The notes under the pieces were generated by a model that had not been told where the DNA came from, searched no databases, and worked only from the letters and a program-made list of their open reading frames with translations. DNA of 5,794 bases, from NCBI GenBank assembly GCA_024280065.1, contig JAJRQX010000169.1, forward strand, positions 1-5,794. Direction: 5' to 3'. Both the position numbers and the translations under genes were made by a program. The first letter of the stretch is position 1. Each line of letters begins with the position of its first letter. This stretch comes from Aquificota bacterium. Lineage in GTDB: Bacteria > Aquificota > Aquificia > Aquificales > Aquificaceae. Positions 5,439 to 5,794 of the stretch are shown piece by piece.

Positions 5439-5794
5439 TGGAGAAGGTAAGGGCTGTCGCACTGCTCAGCGGAGGGCTTGACAGCACCTTAGCTGTCCGC
5501 CTCCTTCTGGACCAGGGCATAGAGATAAAGGCCCTCCACTTCTATACAGGTTTCTGCATAACCGAGCACAAAAGACGCCTTGGTCTCAGGAAGGAGGACG
5601 GGCAGCAGTATGTCAATCCTGCGTTAAAGGCGGCAGCCCAGCTCCGCGTTCCTATTGAGATAGTGGACATCTCCGAAGAGTACTACGATATAGTCCTCAA
5701 CCCCAAGTTCGGCTACGGAAAGAATGTGAACCCATGTGTTGACTGCAGGATATTCATGCTGAAGAAGGCAAAGGAGATAATGGAGAGGGAGGGA
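5438..5794 (+). CDS. PP-loop ATPase, MnmA-like tRNA thiolation family, 3'-truncated by window edge
   Basis: The first 119 residues of a PP-loop (ATP pyrophosphatase) protein are visible, and the frame is open to the right edge. The SGGLDST loop (11-17) binds ATP and adenylates the substrate. NPCVDC (98-103) matches in position the NPCxxC of MnmA/TrmU tRNA-U34 2-thiouridylases, where the first Cys is catalytic or an Fe-S ligand. The stretch between (HFYTGFC at 34-40, then a short linker to IEIVDIS at 73-79) differs from canonical MnmA, so this is probably a divergent MnmA-like or ThiI-like group and not MnmA itself. The ATG shares its A with the iscU stop (TAATG), indicating tight coupling, and there is no separate strong ribosome binding site. 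Co-location with IscU supports a sulfur-transfer or Fe-S-dependent role. PP-loop membership is firm; the substrate is inferred. Confidence 0.85.
   Translation, partial: MEKVRAVALLSGGLDSTLAVRLLLDQGIEIKALHFYTGFCITEHKRRLGLRKEDGQQYVNPALKAAAQLRVPIEIVDISEEYYDIVLNPKFGYGKNVNPCVDCRIFMLKKAKEIMEREG

Overview
The window reads as a compact chromosomal segment of a thermophilic bacterium, most likely from the Aquificales (Aquifex/Hydrogenobacter/Thermocrinis relatives). The assignment rests on recall, not on a search: the IscU and aspartate carbamoyltransferase resemble the Aquifex aeolicus proteins as I remember them, codon use favours AGG (Arg) and ATA (Ile), and neighbouring genes overlap. No tRNA, rRNA, CRISPR array, insertion sequence or phage gene is visible. 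There is no gene-free stretch above 300 bases.

Layout. (1) Positions 2-727 (+) hold the 3' part of a metal-ion ABC transporter permease (ZnuB/TroC type), cut by the left edge. (2) It converges on a SlyD-like FKBP peptidyl-prolyl isomerase (724-1215, -), and one TTAA supplies both stop codons. (3) A 79-bp divergent spacer, with a good SlyD-side promoter and a short palindrome, leads to a 292-residue protein (1295-2173, +) that I read as two tandem degenerate HepT/HEPN-like (DUF86) domains without the RNase motif. (4) A short-chain dehydrogenase gene (2158-2844, +) overlaps its end. (5) The opposite strand carries pyrB (4868-3981) followed by coaBC (3988-2831), overlapping by 8 bases; coaBC also overlaps the dehydrogenase tail-to-tail by 14 bases. 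(6) A 99-bp divergent spacer separates pyrB from iscU (4968-5438, +). The iscU stop overlaps the start of a PP-loop, MnmA-like protein (5438 to the right edge).

How the genes work together. pyrB-coaBC joins the committed pyrimidine step to coenzyme A synthesis; bacterial CoaB uses CTP, an end product of the pyrimidine route, and both pathways draw on aspartate. iscU plus the PP-loop gene suggests Fe-S assembly linked to tRNA thiolation or another sulfur-transfer reaction. The HepT-like/dehydrogenase pair is the least explained part. Its tandem domain architecture, loss of the catalytic His and lack of a visible nucleotidyltransferase partner make it the best candidate here for something undescribed.
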